NCBI GenBank assembly: GCA_001295905.1
Contig: LJHT01000133.1
Location: forward strand, 1-64,000
Reading direction: 5' to 3'
DNA: 64,000 nucleotides
Origin: a beta proteobacterium AAP51
GTDB taxonomy: Bacteria > Pseudomonadota > Gammaproteobacteria > Burkholderiales > Burkholderiaceae_C
Numbering within the stretch: the stretch's first letter is position 1; each line of letters begins with the position of its first letter. Position numbers and translations under genes: made by a program. The notes under the pieces were generated by a model that did no database searches, was not told the origin of the DNA, and worked only from the letters and a program-made list of their open reading frames with translations. Positions 1 through 8,194 of this stretch are shown one piece after another.

Positions 1-329
1 CGCCGCCACCCCCACCCCCGGCGCCCCCCTCGCAGCCCCCGCAGACCACCGATGCCGGCCTGGTGCTGCGCTGGGCCAGCGTGCCCCAGCCCGGCCTGCG
101 CTACCAGGTGCAGGTGGCGCGGGATGCCGAATTCACGCAGCCCGTGCTGGACACCACCACCGAGGCGGCCGAAGTGCTGCTGCCCCAGCCCCGGCCCGGC
201 CGCTACCACGTGCGTGTGCGCACGCTCACGCCCGACGGGCGCGCCGGCAGCTACGGCCAGCCGCAGGTGGTGGAGGTGCCCGGTGGTTTCGGCTGGCTCT
301 GGCTGCTTCCACTGCTGTTGCTGCTGTGA
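1..329 (+). CDS. C-terminal part of a membrane-anchored (probably FecR-type) protein, 5' end outside window
   Basis: Only the last ~108 codons are present, reading from base 3. The visible part is a proline-rich linker, a beta-rich segment that reads like a fibronectin-III-type repeat (WASVP, then RYQVQVARD, then PGRYHVRVR), and a leucine-rich hydrophobic tail (GWLWLLPLLLLL) that could be a terminal membrane anchor. The stop TGA overlaps the GTG start of the CHASE2 kinase (GTGA), so the two are translationally coupled. In betaproteobacteria CHASE2 sensors often follow a periplasmic LysM/FecR-type protein, and this could be that partner. That assignment is inference because the diagnostic N-terminal domains lie outside the window. 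Confidence 0.6.
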   Translation, partial: PPPPPPAPPSQPPQTTDAGLVLRWASVPQPGLRYQVQVARDAEFTQPVLDTTTEAAEVLLPQPRPGRYHVRVRTLTPDGRAGSYGQPQVVEVPGGFGWLWLLPLLLLL

Positions 330-3211
330 CCGAACGCCGCCAAGCGCGCGGCCGTTGGGGCGCCCTGGCGGCACTGGTGGCCGGCCTGCTGGTGCTGCTG
401 ACGCCGCTGAACGAGCGCTTGTCGCGGCCCTTGGTCGATCTGCAGCTGCGCTGGCTGGCCCCGTCGGTGCCGCCGGCCGGCGTGCTGGTGCTCGACATCG
501 ACGACGCCTCGCTGGCGGCCTTGCAACCCCAGTTCGGCAACTGGCCTTACCGGCGTGACGTCTATGCCCTGGTGATCGAAGAGCTGCGCGCCCTGGGCGC
601 CCGGGCGGTGGCCTTCGACCTGCTGCTGGTGGACACCCAGCCCGGCGACGGCGCATTGGCCCGCGCCCTGGCCCGCCCCGGTGCACCCGTGGTGCTGGCC
701 GCTGCGGGCCTGCGCAGCGCCAGCGATGGCACCGGCCCGGCGGCCGGCCTGCCGCCGGTCGCGGCCCCGGGCATGGCTGCGCCACCCGCGCAGCGCTGGC
801 CCACCATCGCCCTGCCCACGGCCAGCGTGTGGCCGGCGCCTGCGCAGCCGCCGGCCATCGGCGTGGTCACCACCCCGGTGGACGCCGATGGTGTGCTGCG
901 CCGCCTGCCGCTGTGGCACGAAGCCGCCGGCCGGCGCTGGCCGGTGCTGCCGCTGGCCCTGCACCAGGTGCTGGTGCCCACCGGCACCGCAGCGCAGCCG
1001 TCCCCCACCGGCAGCGCACTGCACCTGGCGCCCAAGGGCGGCGGTGCATTGCATCTTGCGCTGGCCCCGCCGCGCGCCGCCGTGCCGACACTGCCGCTGG
1101 CGCAGCTGTTCCTGCGTGAAACCGGCCCGCAGGCCGAAGACGCGCTGCGCCAGCGCCTGCAGGGGCGCGTGGTCCTCATCGGCAGCAGCGCCTTGCTGGC
1201 CGACACCGTGATGACGGTGCAAGGCCAGACCCCCGGCACCCAGGTGCTGGCCCAGGCCTATGCGGCCTTGCAGGCGCAGGCAGAAGGGCAGGCCTGGGGC
1301 TGGGTACGGCCGCCGCCCGCCTGGGCGCAGGCGGCGCTGCTGGCGCTGGCGCTGCTGCCCGTGCTGTTCACCGCCCGCCAGCGCCGCGTGCACCTGCCGC
1401 GTGCCGCTGCCGCCCATGCCGCGGCGCTGCTGGCCGTGGCTGCGCTGGCCGCCTGGTGGTTGTGGCAGTGGCGCATGCCCACCTGGTGGGCGGCGCCCCT
1501 GGCCGCGCTGGGCACCGGCCTGGGCGCGGTGCTGTGGCTGCACCTGCGTGAACAGGCCGGCGCTCGCTTCCGACTGGCGCACGAGCTGGCCGTCACCGCC
1601 GAAGCGGCGCGCGCCAAGGGTCAGTTCCTGGCCAATGTCAGCCATGAGATCCGCACCCCCTTGAACGCCGTGCTGGGGGTGGCAGAGCTGCTGGCCGAGA
1701 GCGAGCTCACGCCCACGCAGCGGCGCCAGGTGCAGCTGTTCCAGGAAGCGGGGCAGACGCTGCAGGCCCTCATCAACGACTTGCTCGACCTTTCCAAGAT
1801 CGAGGCCAACCGCCTGGACATCGACCGCGCGCCCTTCGCGCTACCGGCCCTGCTGGAACACCTGGTGGCACTGATGCAGCCGCTGGCAGAACGCAAAGGC
1901 CTGGCGCTGCGCCTGGCGCAGGCCCCTGGCCTGCCGGCCGTGGTGCTGGGCGACCGCCTGCGTCTGGAGCGCGCCCTGAGCAACCTGCTGGGCAACGCCC
2001 TGAAGTTCACCGCGCGCGGCGAGGTGCTGCTGCGCGTGGCGCCCGATGCAGGTCTGGCCGATGGCGTGTGCTTCGAGGTCATCGACACCGGCATCGGCAT
2101 TGCGCCCAGCAAGCTGGAAAGCATCTTCGAGCCCTTTTCACAGGCCGACGGCAGCGTCACCCGCATGTATGGCGGCACTGGCCTGGGCCTGGCGCTCACG
2201 CGCAGCGTGGCGCGCCTGCTGGGCGGCACGGTCGAGGTGCGCAGCACACCCGGCGAGGGCAGCACCTTCACGCTACGCCTGCCCTTGCCGGCAGCGGCCC
2301 TGGCTGCCGAGGCGCCTGCCGGGGGGGAGCCGGTGCGCGATGCGCCAGGGTCAGCGTCGCCCGTGGCCGCGTTGCCGGCTGCCGTGGCCGGCCCGCTTTC
2401 GGCAACGCTGCCGCCAGGGGCGCAGGGCCCCGACGCGGCCGAAGCCCCACGCCGCCGCGTGCTGCTGGCCGAAGACAACGAAGTCAACGCCTACATCTTC
2501 ACCGCGATGCTGGCCGACCAAGCGCTGCACATCGACATCGCGCCCAACGGGCTGGCAGCACTGGAGATGCTGCGCCGCCAGCCTTATGACATCGCCTTCA
2601 TCGACGTGCAGATGCCCGGCCTGGACGGCCTGAGCCTGACGCGCCAGTGGCGCGCGCTGGAACAGGAAGGCGCCCGCGTGCCCATGCCCATCGTCTCGCT
2701 CACCGCCCATGCCTTTGCCAGCGACGTGCAGGCCAGCATGGAAGCCGGCAGCCAGCTGCACCTGGCCAAGCCCTTCAGCAAGCAGCAGCTGCTGGAAGCC
2801 CTGCTGCTGATGGCCCCGGCGGCCGCAGCGCCGCCCCCGGGGGCGGCCCCGGCCGGGCCCTTGGACGATGCCGACGACGAGGCGAGCTTCCAGCCCGAGG
2901 CCGCACGGCAGCGCCTGGGCACCGAAGCGGCGGCCTACCGGCGCGTGGCCGAGCATGCGGCCGTGTTCCTGGCCGGCTGGCCCGAAGGCTTTGCCCGCGC
3001 GCAGGCGGCCCATGACAGCGCCATGGCCCGGCGCCTCGCCGACGACTTGCTCGACGTGGCTCGGCACCTGGGCGCCACGGCGCTGGCCTGGCACGCGGCC
3101 CGCTTGCGCAGCGCGCTGATGACTGGGACTGCCGTAGAGGTGGCGGCTGCTCAGCTGCGTGTGCAGCAGGCCTTGGCGCCGGTGCTGGTGGCCTTGATGC
3201 CCAAGCCTTGA
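326..3211 (+). CDS. CHASE2 hybrid sensor histidine kinase / response regulator
   Basis: 961 aa. An N-terminal membrane helix (about residues 10-30) is followed by a CHASE2 extracytoplasmic sensor (to about 290), three helices (about 333-407), a HisKA domain with phospho-acceptor His440 (SHEIRTPLN), an HATPase_c domain (N-box LLGNALKFT, G1 DTGIGIAP, G2 GGTGLGLAL), and a receiver with D760 (FIDVQMPG) and K815. The last ~95 residues resemble an HPt four-helix segment, but where the family has LAHxLKG this protein reads LADDLLD around D906, so the phospho-acceptor His is missing. The start is GTG at 326, overlapping the upstream stop. The stop codon sits inside a 14-bp tandem repeat. The likely role is a membrane sensor feeding a phosphorelay; the stimulus is unknown. 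Confidence 0.93.
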   Translation: MTERRQARGRWGALAALVAGLLVLLTPLNERLSRPLVDLQLRWLAPSVPPAGVLVLDIDDASLAALQPQFGNWPYRRDVYALVIEELRALGARAVAFDLLLVDTQPGDGALARALARPGAPVVLAAAGLRSASDGTGPAAGLPPVAAPGMAAPPAQRWPTIALPTASVWPAPAQPPAIGVVTTPVDADGVLRRLPLWHEAAGRRWPVLPLALHQVLVPTGTAAQPSPTGSALHLAPKGGGALHLALAPPRAAVPTLPLAQLFLRETGPQAEDALRQRLQGRVVLIGSSALLADTVMTVQGQTPGTQVLAQAYAALQAQAEGQAWGWVRPPPAWAQAALLALALLPVLFTARQRRVHLPRAAAAHAAALLAVAALAAWWLWQWRMPTWWAAPLAALGTGLGAVLWLHLREQAGARFRLAHELAVTAEAARAKGQFLANVSHEIRTPLNAVLGVAELLAESELTPTQRRQVQLFQEAGQTLQALINDLLDLSKIEANRLDIDRAPFALPALLEHLVALMQPLAERKGLALRLAQAPGLPAVVLGDRLRLERALSNLLGNALKFTARGEVLLRVAPDAGLADGVCFEVIDTGIGIAPSKLESIFEPFSQADGSVTRMYGGTGLGLALTRSVARLLGGTVEVRSTPGEGSTFTLRLPLPAAALAAEAPAGGEPVRDAPGSASPVAALPAAVAGPLSATLPPGAQGPDAAEAPRRRVLLAEDNEVNAYIFTAMLADQALHIDIAPNGLAALEMLRRQPYDIAFIDVQMPGLDGLSLTRQWRALEQEGARVPMPIVSLTAHAFASDVQASMEAGSQLHLAKPFSKQQLLEALLLMAPAAAAPPPGAAPAGPLDDADDEASFQPEAARQRLGTEAAAYRRVAEHAAVFLAGWPEGFARAQAAHDSAMARRLADDLLDVARHLGATALAWHAARLRSALMTGTAVEVAAAQLRVQQALAPVLVALMPKP

Positions 3212-3235
3212 TGCCCAAGCCTGGATGCCCAAGCC
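3194..3235. repeat. three 14-bp tandem repeats spanning the kinase stop codon
   Basis: TTGATGCCCAAGCC occurs twice in a row (3194-3207 and 3208-3221), followed by a third unit with one change, TGGATGCCCAAGCC (3222-3235). The kinase TGA stop (3209-3211) lies in the second unit, so the last residues MPKP are encoded by the repeat. Confidence 0.9.
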
Positions 3236-3287
3236 GTGAGGCCCCAGCCCTTGTGCCAGCATGCCGGCGCGCCAGCAGAGCGGCCCC

Positions 3288-4442
3288 TCAGGGCGTGGGA
3301 AAGGTGCCCGGCAGCAGGATGCTGGTGTCCACGTCCTTGATCTGCGTGCGGCCGCAGAAGGCCATGGTCAGGTCGAGTTCCTTGTGGATGATCTCCAGCG
3401 TCTTGGCCACGCCCTCGCGGCCCATGGCGCCCAGGCCGTAGAGGAAGGCGCGGCCGATGTAGGTGCCCTTGGCGCCCAGGGCCACGGCCTTGAGCACGTC
3501 TTGCCCGCTGCGGATGCCGCTGTCCATGTGCACCTCGATCTGGCTGCCCACGTCGGCCACGATGGCCGGCAGCGCCTCGATGCTGGTCTGCGCGCCATCC
3601 AGCTGGCGGCCGCCGTGGTTGCTGACGATCAGCGCGTCGGCCCCGCTGGCCACCGCCAGGCGTGCGTCTTCGACGTCTTGAATGCCCTTCAGGATGAGCT
3701 TGCCGCCCCAGCGCTTCTTGATCCACTCGACATCGCCCCAGTTCAGGCGCGGGTCGAACTGCTGCGCCGTCCAGGCGCCCAGGTTGGCCATGTCGGTGAC
3801 GCCCTTCACATGGCCGACGATGTTGCCGAACTGCCGCCGTTTCGTGCCCAGCATGCCCAGGCACCAGCGCGGCTTGGTCATCATGTTCACGATGTTGGCG
3901 ATGGTCAGCTTGGGCGGTGCCGACAGGCCGTTTTTCAGGTCTTTATGCCGCTGGCCGAGGATCTGCAGGTCCAGCGTGAGCACCAGCGCGTCGCACTTGG
4001 CGGCCTTGGCGCGGTCGATCAGGCGCTCGATGAAGTCGCGGTCGCGCATGACGTAAAGCTGGAACCAGAAGGGCTGCTTCGTGTGCGCGGCGATGTCCTC
4101 GATGCTGCAGATGCTCATGGTGCTGAGCGTGAAGCGCGTGCCGAAGGCCTCGGCCGCCTGCGCGGCGAGGATCTCGCCGTCGGCGTGCTGCATGCCCGTC
4201 AGGCCCGTGGGCGCAATCACCACCGGCATCTTCACGTCCACGCCCACCATCTTGGTGGCGGTGCTGCGGCCTTCCATGTTCACGGCCACGCGCTGGCGCA
4301 GCTTGATCTTGTGGAAGTCGGTGGTGTTGGCGCGGTAGGTGCTCTCGGTCCAGCTGCCGCTGTCGGCGTAGTCATAGAACATGCGCGGCACGCGCTTCTG
4401 CGCCAGCACGCGCAGGTCTTCGATGGTGGTGATGACGGTCAT
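3288..4442 (-). CDS. lldD: FMN-dependent L-lactate dehydrogenase (alpha-hydroxy acid oxidase family)
   Basis: 384 aa, the usual length of the FMN alpha-hydroxy-acid dehydrogenase family, which oxidises L-lactate to pyruvate at the cytoplasmic face of the membrane and passes electrons to quinone. The N-terminal RVPRMFYDYADSGSW, the FMN-binding VIAPTG, and the catalytic His276 in SNHGGRQLDG are all present, followed by the FMN-phosphate segment DSGIRSGQDVLKAVALGA. A GAGGAGA ribosome binding site precedes the ATG at 4442. The gene stands alone, with no lactate permease or lldR-type regulator beside it, so mandelate or glycolate dehydrogenase activity cannot be excluded. Confidence 0.9.
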   Translation of the reverse strand: MTVITTIEDLRVLAQKRVPRMFYDYADSGSWTESTYRANTTDFHKIKLRQRVAVNMEGRSTATKMVGVDVKMPVVIAPTGLTGMQHADGEILAAQAAEAFGTRFTLSTMSICSIEDIAAHTKQPFWFQLYVMRDRDFIERLIDRAKAAKCDALVLTLDLQILGQRHKDLKNGLSAPPKLTIANIVNMMTKPRWCLGMLGTKRRQFGNIVGHVKGVTDMANLGAWTAQQFDPRLNWGDVEWIKKRWGGKLILKGIQDVEDARLAVASGADALIVSNHGGRQLDGAQTSIEALPAIVADVGSQIEVHMDSGIRSGQDVLKAVALGAKGTYIGRAFLYGLGAMGREGVAKTLEIIHKELDLTMAFCGRTQIKDVDTSILLPGTFPTP

Positions 4443-4531
4443 GCGGCTTGTCTCCTCGCCGTTGATGCTAACGGCGGCCCCGCTGCCTTGCGCTCAGCGT
4501 GGCGAGCGCTTGCCGTGCTTGCCCCGCTGGC

Positions 4532-5683
4532 CTACAGCTTGACCAGCGTGCCCGCACGCACGCCCAGCAGCCGGATGCGCCGCCGCAGGTCCACGCGCTT
4601 CAGGCACAGCCCGGCGGCGTGGCGGATGGCGCCGGCATCGGCCACGGCCTGCGGCAGCGTGAGGTCGCGCGTGACGGTCTTGAAGTCTTCGAAGCGCAGC
4701 TTGATGCCAATGGTGCGGCCGGCGTAGCCCTTGCGCTGCAGGTCGGTGGCCACCTGCGTGGCCAGGCGCGTGAAGATGGCGCCGAGCTCTTCGCGGTCGC
4801 GCACGGCGTGCAGGTCGCGCTCGAAGGTGGTCTCGCGGCTCATCGACACGGGCTCGCCGCGCGTCTCCACCGGGCGGTCGTCGCGGCCGTGGGCGGCATC
4901 CAGCAGCCACAGGCCGTAGCTCTTGCCGAAATGCTGTACCAGCCAGGCGGGCTCGGCGGCGGCCAGCTGTGCGATCGTCTGGATGCCCAACGCCGTGAGC
5001 TTGGCCGCCGCCTTCGGGCCGATGCCGTTGATGCGCCGCACGCCCATGGGCCACACGCGCTGGGGCAGGTCGGCGTGGGTCAGCACGGTCAGGCCGTCGG
5101 GCTTGTCCAGCTCGCTGGCGATCTTGGCCAGCAGCTTGTTCGGCGTGATGCCGATGCTGCAGCTCAGCCCGGTGGCGCGGCGCACGTTGTTGCGGATGTC
5201 CTGCGCGATGGCGCGCACGCCGCCGAAGGGGTCGTGGCCCACGGCATCCTGCGCGCCGGGCAGGTGGGTGAGGTCGATGTAGATCTCGTCGATGCCGCGG
5301 TCTTCGATGAGCGGCGCCACCTCGGCCACCGCGGCCTTGAAGCGGCGCGACATCGCCCGGTACTGCTCGAAATCGGTGGGCAGCAGCACCGCGTGCGGCG
5401 CCAGCGCCGCGGCCTTCATCAGGCCCATGCCGCTGTGCACGCCAAAATCTCGCGCCGCGTAGGTGGCGGTGGTGACCACGCCCCGCCCCGCATAGCCGGC
5501 CAGCGTGGCGAACTGCCGCGTGCCGTCGGGCCCCACCGTGGGCTGGTGGCGGCGCCCGCCGCCGATCACCACCGCCTGGCCTTTCAGCTCGGGGTAGCGC
5601 AGCAGTTCCACCGAGGCATAGAAGGCATCCATGTCGAGGTGGGCGATCCAGCGGCGGGGCGGGGCGGGGCTCGATGCGCTCAT
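4532..5683 (-). CDS. dinB: DNA polymerase IV (Y-family translesion polymerase)
   Basis: 383 aa. The catalytic motif HLDMDAFYASVE lies at residues 15-26 and the second acidic motif is DRGIDEIYIDLT. The helix-hairpin-helix segment NGIGPKAAAKL and the C-terminal little-finger domain are complete. The start is ATG 5683, because a GGAGGG box sits seven bases upstream; longer in-frame starts have no such site. The C-terminus (RLLGVRAGTLVKL) shows no obvious QLxLF-type beta-clamp peptide. No LexA-type CTGT-N8-ACAG operator is visible upstream, so SOS control is not supported by this sequence. Confidence 0.93.
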   Translation of the reverse strand: MSASSPAPPRRWIAHLDMDAFYASVELLRYPELKGQAVVIGGGRRHQPTVGPDGTRQFATLAGYAGRGVVTTATYAARDFGVHSGMGLMKAAALAPHAVLLPTDFEQYRAMSRRFKAAVAEVAPLIEDRGIDEIYIDLTHLPGAQDAVGHDPFGGVRAIAQDIRNNVRRATGLSCSIGITPNKLLAKIASELDKPDGLTVLTHADLPQRVWPMGVRRINGIGPKAAAKLTALGIQTIAQLAAAEPAWLVQHFGKSYGLWLLDAAHGRDDRPVETRGEPVSMSRETTFERDLHAVRDREELGAIFTRLATQVATDLQRKGYAGRTIGIKLRFEDFKTVTRDLTLPQAVADAGAIRHAAGLCLKRVDLRRRIRLLGVRAGTLVKL

Positions 5684-5844
5684 TCGACAACCCTCCATGC
5701 TGCGCATTCCGGGATGAGCGCTTGGGAACGGCCCGGCGCGCTCATGGCTCGCCGAGGGTAGCGCGCCCGGCGAGGGCGGGCCGGTGCCGAGGGTCGGCCG
5801 TGCAGTGCGCCACGCACTTTCACGCCGCAGCAACACTTCGACAC

Positions 5845-5869
5845 TTAAATGGGCAAAAAGCGCATTTAA
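5845..5869. promoter_or_regulatory. AT-rich inverted repeat upstream of the DUF5666 cassette
   Basis: TTAAATGGGC, five A residues, then GCGCATTTAA: ten-base arms with one mismatch, in an AT-rich island about 50 bp upstream of the first DUF5666 start. In such GC-rich DNA this is a candidate operator or promoter site. The rest of 5684-5920 shows nothing else I can name. Confidence 0.4.
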
Positions 5870-5920
5870 ACTGCAACGCAACGGCACCAACCCGGTTGCC
5901 GCCTCACCGGAGCCCCTGCC

Positions 5921-7180
5921 ATGAACCCCAAGATCCCTCTGAACGCCGCTGCCGCCGGCACCGCCCAAGCCCGCTTCTCGGTCCCCCGCCGCGCCGCCCT
6001 GGTGGCCGGCACCGCCTTGTTCTCGGCTGCCTTCCTGGTGGCCTGCGGTGGTGGTGGTGGCGCCGAAGCCCCCAGCGCCGCGCCGCCCGCCCCGCCCTTG
6101 GCCACCGCCAGCAGCTACACCGAAGGCACCATCACCGGCTTCGGCTCGGTCATCGTGGGCGGCGTGCGCTATGACGACAGCACCGCCAGCGTCACCGACG
6201 ACGACGGCGCCACGCGCAGCCGCAACGACTTCCGCCTGGGCATGAACGTGCAGGTCGATGCCGGCACGGTGGACCGCGCCAACGCCAGCGCGCTGGCCTT
6301 GCGCATCCGGCTGGGCAACGAGATCGTCGGCCCCGTGGGCGCGGTGGATGCCGCCGCCTCCACCCTCACCGTGCTGGGCCAGACCGTGCTGGTGACCACC
6401 AGCACCGTGTTCGACGACAGCCTCGGCGGCGGCCTGGCCGCGGTGCGCACGGGGCAGGTGCTGGAGATCTACGGCATCCTCGACCCCGCCAACGGCCGCG
6501 TGGTGGCCACGCGCGTGGAGCTGGAAGACAGCGCCACGGCCTACAAGCTGCGCGGCGCCATCACGGCGCTGGACACCACGGCCAAGACCTTCAGCATCAA
6601 CGGCCAGGTCATCAGCTACGCCGGCCTGCCGGCCGCCAACGTGCCGCCGGGCCTGACCAACGGGCAGATCGTGCGCGTGCTGCTGGCCACCACGCAGGTG
6701 AACGGCCAGTGGGTGGCCACGGCGCTGCGCGGCGGCCTGCGCCTGCCGCCGGCCCTGCCCGATGCCAAGGTGGAAGGCGCCATCACGGCCTTCACCTCCA
6801 CGACCAGCTTCACGGTCAACGGCCTGTTGGTGAACGCCACCAACGCCAGCTTCCCCGACGGCACCACGGGCGTGGTGCTCGGCGCGCGCGTGGAGGTCTC
6901 GGGCCAGGTGGTGGACGGCGTGCTGGTGGCCACGAAGGTGGAAATCGAAGAGCGCCGCCACCAGGGCCTGCGCCCGCTGGAGCTGCGCGGCGAGATGGGC
7001 AACCTCAACACCACGGCCAAGACCTTCGCGCTGCGCGGCGTGACGGTGTGGTACGGCGGCACGGTGGACTACCGCGACGGCACCGAGGCCCGCCTGGCCA
7101 ACGGCGTGCGCGTGGAAGTGCGCGGCGTGCTCAGCGCCGACCGCACGCGCCTGGAAGCGCGCCGCATCGACTTCAAGTGA
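5921..7180 (+). CDS. DUF5666 domain-containing lipoprotein (first paralogue)
   Basis: 419 aa. The N-terminus carries a signal sequence ending in a lipobox (FLVAC, lipidated Cys42) followed by a glycine run, so the mature protein should be an outer- or inner-membrane lipoprotein facing the periplasm. The rest is made of repeated ~70-residue beta modules of DUF5666 type, such as TITGFGSVIVGGVRYDD, TLTVLGQTVLVTT, TFSINGQVISY, SFTVNGLLVN and TFALRGVTVWY. The function of DUF5666 is unknown. A GGAG site lies upstream of ATG 5921. It is the first gene of a three-gene cassette and is clearly paralogous to the third gene at 8195. Confidence 0.85.
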   Translation: MNPKIPLNAAAAGTAQARFSVPRRAALVAGTALFSAAFLVACGGGGGAEAPSAAPPAPPLATASSYTEGTITGFGSVIVGGVRYDDSTASVTDDDGATRSRNDFRLGMNVQVDAGTVDRANASALALRIRLGNEIVGPVGAVDAAASTLTVLGQTVLVTTSTVFDDSLGGGLAAVRTGQVLEIYGILDPANGRVVATRVELEDSATAYKLRGAITALDTTAKTFSINGQVISYAGLPAANVPPGLTNGQIVRVLLATTQVNGQWVATALRGGLRLPPALPDAKVEGAITAFTSTTSFTVNGLLVNATNASFPDGTTGVVLGARVEVSGQVVDGVLVATKVEIEERRHQGLRPLELRGEMGNLNTTAKTFALRGVTVWYGGTVDYRDGTEARLANGVRVEVRGVLSADRTRLEARRIDFK

Positions 7181-7187
7181 TGCGGCC

Positions 7188-7217
7188 CCGGCCGGCCGCT
7201 ACAGTGCGGCCGGCCGG
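7188..7217. terminator. strong GC hairpin between DUF5666 and DUF6502 genes
   Basis: A perfect 12-bp stem (CCGGCCGGCCGC at 7188-7199 with its complement at 7206-7217) closes a six-base loop. No T-run follows, so it may act as an attenuator, an mRNA-stability hairpin or a weak terminator inside the cassette. Confidence 0.5.
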
Positions 7218-7225
7218 CCCCACCG

Positions 7226-8191
7226 ATGAACACCCCCGACTCCCGCCCGCCCCAGCCGCATGGCACCGCACCGGATGCCCCCGCGCCCGAACGCCAGGCC
7301 CTGCACCAGGCGCTGGCGGGCTTGCTCGACTCGGTGGCCCAGCTGGGCGTGGCGCGCGGCCTGCCGGTGGCCGAGGTGGAAGCGATGCTGCGCCTGGCCT
7401 ATGTGCAGCGCGCCTCGCAGGCCCACCCCGGCCTGCCCGAGCACCGCAAGGTCAGCCGCATCAGCACCACCACCGGCCTGCACCGCCGCGAAGTGGCGCG
7501 CCTGGTGCAGTTGCTGGCCGAACCCGCCTCGGCCGAGCCGCGCGCCCGGGGGCGGTCACTGGCCAGCGAGGTGTTCACGCACTGGCGTTCGCAGCCGCCC
7601 TTCTGCACGCCCGAGGGCGCACCGCTGGTGCTGCCACGGCTGGGCCCCGCGCCCAGCTTCGAGACCCTGGCCCAGGCCGTCACGCGCAACGTGCATGCGC
7701 GCAGCCTGCTCGACGAACTGTGCCGGCTGGGCGTGGCGCAGTGGAACCTGCAGGAAGACACCGTGGCGCTGCTGCACGAAGGCTATGTGCCCCGCAACGA
7801 CGAAGCGCAGAGCCTGGCCTTCCTGGGCGATAACGTCGGCGACCACCTGCGTGCCGCGGTGCAGAACGTGCTGGCCGGCCCGGGCCCCACTCAGCGTCCG
7901 CACCTGGAGCAGGCCATCTTCGCCTCGGGCCTGTCGGCCGAGGCCATCGCCTCGGTGCAGCCGGTGGTGCGTGCGCAATGGCAGGCCTTGCTGCAGGCGC
8001 TGGTGCCCATGCTGGAAGCCCATGTCGAGCGCGACGCCGCGCTCGAACCCCCGCCGCAGGGCCGCGTGCGTGTGGGCCTGTACACCTACCACGAGGGCGG
8101 CGCGCCCCCTGGCGGCCCACTGGCCAGCCCGGGCAGCCCGCCTGCCTCACCCCGTGAACCCGTGCGGGCCCGCGCCCGCCGCAAAGGTTGA
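7226..8191 (+). CDS. DUF6502 family protein
   Basis: 321 aa, with no signal peptide or membrane segment, so probably cytoplasmic. The N-terminal third (LAGLLDSVAQLGVARGLPVAEVEAML, then KVSRISTTTGLHRREVARL) matches the DUF6502 pattern and reads like a helix-turn-helix: a short helix, TTTGLHRREVARL, then a basic helix. A DNA-binding role is therefore plausible but not proven. It lies between two DUF5666 lipoprotein genes, 3 bp before the second, and is probably co-transcribed with it. It could regulate the lipoproteins or share their unknown process. Confidence 0.75.
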   Translation: MNTPDSRPPQPHGTAPDAPAPERQALHQALAGLLDSVAQLGVARGLPVAEVEAMLRLAYVQRASQAHPGLPEHRKVSRISTTTGLHRREVARLVQLLAEPASAEPRARGRSLASEVFTHWRSQPPFCTPEGAPLVLPRLGPAPSFETLAQAVTRNVHARSLLDELCRLGVAQWNLQEDTVALLHEGYVPRNDEAQSLAFLGDNVGDHLRAAVQNVLAGPGPTQRPHLEQAIFASGLSAEAIASVQPVVRAQWQALLQALVPMLEAHVERDAALEPPPQGRVRVGLYTYHEGGAPPGGPLASPGSPPASPREPVRARARRKG

Positions 8192-8194
8192 ACC

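Noticed and set aside
5684..5760. Possible SOS (LexA) operator upstream of dinB
   Set aside because: No CTGT-N8-ACAG or close variant was found.
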